NCBI GenBank assembly: GCA_026127935.1
Contig: JAJSLL010000001.1
Coordinates: forward strand, 1 to 64,000
DNA from: Thermoplasmatales archaeon
Lineage (GTDB): Archaea; Thermoplasmatota; Thermoplasmata; Thermoplasmatales; GCA-001856825
DNA: 64,000 nt
Direction of reading: 5' to 3'
The notes beneath the pieces are model-generated. The model was not told the DNA's origin. It ran no database searches and saw only the letters and a list, made by a program, of their open reading frames with translations. Position 1 is the first letter of the stretch, and each line of letters begins with the position of its first letter. A program made the translations under genes and the position numbers. Of the stretch, positions 62,701 to 64,000 are shown in pieces.

Positions 62701-64000
62701 AGTGGTATGTTCCATTTGGTGATGTAGTGGTGTAGTAAGCCTTGTTGTACGTAGCGTTGTAAAATTTGACCGTTCCATTTATTGGTTGGTCGGGATTAGT
62801 GAATGTGCTGATCTTAGCGATGTTCAGAAATGCCAGACCGTTGACGTCTGTTGAGTTGATAACCAGATTGCGTGTGATATTCCAGGTCGGCCCATAGTTG
62901 TTGTAGCTCAACCGATCGGCCTGAGCATTGGAGATCGTGACGTTGTAGTATCCCAGAGTCTTGCCTCCGACCATGTACAGCTGGTTGTATGCTCCCGTAG
63001 AATAGGTGATGGTATCGTTCCCTGCAACTGCATAGATTGAGTAATATCCTGTGGAATTCGTCAGGACGGTTTCGTGTGGGATTCCGTACTGGTCTGTCAG
63101 CGTTACTCTTGCCCCCTGAACAGGTTGCCCGCTATTGTCATACACTCTTCCACTGATGATTGCACCGGGGTAGTACTGCAGGAAAACCACGTCACTTGAT
63201 AGGACATAGGACGGCGGGAATAGATCAGTTGTGCCGTCGTGGTTCTTCAGATATTGGTATCCCTGCTCTAGGGAAACCTCTTTCCATGCAGAGGAATGGT
63301 TCTGATAATCGGTATAAGGATTCCACAAAACTGTCTTGTAGGCAACTTCAAAGTTGGACATTCCCCATCCCTGCATGGCGGGATACGAACTCAGGCCGCT
63401 AGAGTACCCAGGTATACCGTTGGTCGATCCAATTGTTGACGGCGGGTACCCGATGAAGCCTCTGTAGATAGTGGTGTTGTAGAACTGTGGGGTATACGAG
63501 ATGTTGTAGCTGGCCGCTGTATCTCCAGATGGGAAATTCTGTATTGCATAAGTGTTGCCGGAAGTGTCCGTGACGTTTATGTTGTAAAATTCTGTCGGAA
63601 CTATTTCCCCAGACGCATTGACGTACGGGAAATCACCCAGATACGAAGGAGCGTAGAATATTCCGGTATTCGTTCCATTGAACGGGAAGAGCCCGTAGTC
63701 CACAGCTACGTAACTCATGTACTTGCTCATGAATTGCTCAACGGCTGAATACAGGTTGATCAGAGTAGCAAGTGAATACGTGTTCGTTAGGAAATGTTCC
63801 ATTATTATGTAAACAGCGTCTCCTCTCTGAATCAACTGGTGCTGCCCGTAGTAGGAAGGGTTTGCGTTGATCTGTGCTATCATTCCATCCTGATGTGAGT
63901 TGCTCGGATTTGCCATGTAGCTCATTACAAGGTTTGTGCCATTTTGACCGAGGTAATCATTCAGGAGAGGCAGAATAGGCGAATCGTTAAAGTTGCCCGT
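59741..64000 (-). CDS. C-terminal part of a very large AglB/STT3-like oligosaccharyltransferase with extended ectodomain (5' end outside window)
   Basis: The frame is open up to base 64000, beyond the track's ATG at 63925, so the start is missing. The first 150 visible residues match the post-catalytic soluble region of archaeal AglB: VAVDYGLFPFNGTNTGIFYA, an FYNINV segment and YNTTIYRGFIGYP. About 1150 residues follow, built of repeated beta domains of carboxypeptidase-regulatory/PEGA type (ISGRVYDNSGQPVQGARVTL, SNGTYHFSNIAPYSYEI, LPPGDYSVVTHS), and a C-terminal membrane helix with RRRFRS tail. Many sequons. Catalytic WWDYG and the membrane part should lie upstream. Confidence 0.65.
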   Translation of the reverse strand, partial: TGNFNDSPILPLLNDYLGQNGTNLVMSYMANPSNSHQDGMIAQINANPSYYGQHQLIQRGDAVYIIMEHFLTNTYSLATLINLYSAVEQFMSKYMSYVAVDYGLFPFNGTNTGIFYAPSYLGDFPYVNASGEIVPTEFYNINVTDTSGNTYAIQNFPSGDTAASYNISYTPQFYNTTIYRGFIGYPPSTIGSTNGIPGYSSGLSSYPAMQGWGMSNFEVAYKTVLWNPYTDYQNHSSAWKEVSLEQGYQYLKNHDGTTDLFPPSYVLSSDVVFLQYYPGAIISGRVYDNSGQPVQGARVTLTDQYGIPHETVLTNSTGYYSIYAVAGNDTITYSTGAYNQLYMVGGKTLGYYNVTISNAQADRLSYNNYGPTWNITRNLVINSTDVNGLAFLNIAKISTFTNPDQPINGTVKFYNATYNKAYYTTTSPNGTYHFSNIAPYSYEISIYTEGKWYNNISSVTVSNSTVSQDIPMTYGTLNATLANGNSISPGAKITFSRGNYSKTYNLTKPAQLFELLPGVFNVSATSSGLWDNFTTRVTINTTTRLDLSFSRTYRITFITEVYGQLVSAPIQINNGSENLSTQTVLTNSQGIGYYSLPVSTNTFYTDILYDGSYYSASGILKVSGAKTVFLNLQRSYLVTGQYTVSNAIQSYTYISITGSNIFVSLYGNNTGHFAIYLPPGDYSVVTHSQYNSSLYVASLFFTLGDQTQYLNLKGQLGQQLNGTVTSNGASVKGLLTTQMGSGPYYDSFVGSNGSYSIYLYDGASLSNTSFISPGYTVQSSSPTNIELQALPVNVSVYASYSGSVPINLYLNGTQDYVISGTHYFNLTMLPGNYSMTFSHPGTSVTSSQNFISVGPGASSQSFNANLTVMARLNVDPVQEVYVFSNGTLVSTALNSTLPVGTYTIYAYSGTTAALEKIYLTNDTNVSLNFKTAYNVTISASPSGNVNIGSSSGNVSWGSSILLPKGTYSFTLEKNFNTSYIYYASTTSYISSPQSITLKGVLVEALSNVSMNFTYGGSTLNAGTYYIQGPKNVTGMVGSGTISLPRGNYSIYVTSGNLAYFGGFDLKSTGLNLNIALNNGYPLNYGTYLNNSSYSGMVSIKSDAPYYLHSSGIINLPNGTYTFSATTTYSYYGYLDNYSINQNVKVSGISSATLAFKLNLVQKASFYAESGEPLLSAGQSYTFPLLITSHANVPLKFTIGNSSTFYVSGNAITLLPNTSGETNVTIKIPSGATAGSQSVDVRVYFGNTFQTVQVNFTINKVQDITAKLSNSTGKVVGNVLEIPLTLYNTGNVLTAVNASILNQGLLTSNGIIATFNNSGNFTTYLASGRNNTTYIFINSTSGKSLVGQQISVLISYGNTTKIVTVTLAIPQLKLSTGTGTGHDLSPYSHLTQDYYIYAFSAFIVLAMVAVMLIFRRRFRS

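Noticed and set aside
1-64000. CRISPR array, rRNA genes, complete IS element or prophage
   Set aside because: No regularly spaced direct repeats, no rRNA-like sequence and no intact transposase, integrase or phage structural gene was seen.

Overview
The window looks like a chromosomal segment of a euryarchaeon, most likely of the Thermoplasmatales or close relatives. The support is gene content: LSm next to ribosomal protein L37e, Nob1, EndA-type tRNA-splicing endonuclease, XPD-like Fe-S helicase, archease, CDP-archaeol synthase, a beta-CASP nuclease, archaeal-type GlyRS and LeuRS, pyruvoyl-dependent arginine decarboxylase and a probable AglB/STT3. Many genes have an archaeal TATA-like box ending about 20 nt before the start codon (leaderless transcription), and TTG/GTG starts and 4-bp ATGA overlaps are common. 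The gene set fits a heterotroph using peptides, amino acids and organic acids: an oligopeptide-binding protein, an APC permease, acetyl-CoA synthetase, 2-oxoacid:ferredoxin oxidoreductases, ALDH and crotonase.

Layout. 0-6 kb: possible tRNA 3' end, a PKD-bearing ABC solute-binding protein, a mini winged-helix ORF, NUDIX hydrolase and acyl-CoA synthetase. 6-16 kb: amino-acid permease, agmatinase, class III aminotransferase, nucleotidyltransferase and metallophosphoesterase, type III CoA transferase, Lrp-type regulator and ALDH. 16-20 kb: an accessory, decaying stretch with a GNAT pseudogene, a winged-helix regulator followed by a broken nucleotidyltransferase (probable AbiE-like toxin-antitoxin remnant), a DUF4143-type ATPase fragment and a TnpB zinc-ribbon fragment. 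A fifth relic, a nucleotidyltransferase with an in-frame stop, lies at 12.1 kb. 20-24.6 kb: epimerase plus two overlapping RecA/KaiC-like ATPase genes (the first with a degenerate P-loop), AlaX, an orphan and a LysE exporter. 24.9-31.8 kb: tRNA-Glu, a CBS/GlyRS/asparagine-synthetase-like operon, MTA/SAH-deaminase-type amidohydrolase, ArsB/SLC13-type permease and archease.

32-41.5 kb: flippase, CarS, then the operon mtnP, beta-CASP nuclease, winged-helix/solute-binding fusion regulator and XPD helicase; then LSm, L37e and PurF. 41.5-47.7 kb: a tight seven-gene minus-strand operon porC-porD-porA-porB-iorA-iorB-panE. 48-53.5 kb: two orphans, crotonase, LeuRS and PdaD. 53.6-55 kb: a DtxR-like regulator with a perfect palindromic operator and a polytopic putative metal transporter. 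55-59 kb: FeoB-like G domain, EndA, Nob1, Nth, UspA, an Sm-like small protein and an RNase H-fold protein. 58.9-64 kb: a small surface protein coupled to a very large probable AglB/STT3 oligosaccharyltransferase that runs off the right edge.

Working together: PdaD and SpeB give an arginine to agmatine to putrescine route; the aminotransferase and ALDH could carry such amines further (inference). POR and IOR oxidise 2-oxoacids from amino acids to acyl-CoA with ferredoxin reduction, and PanE in the same operon supplies a CoA precursor. No CRISPR array, rRNA or complete IS element was seen. The points most worth follow-up are the broken AbiE-like pair, the paired KaiC-like genes, the palindromic DtxR operator with its transporter, the winged-helix/solute-binding fusion and the extended oligosaccharyltransferase.
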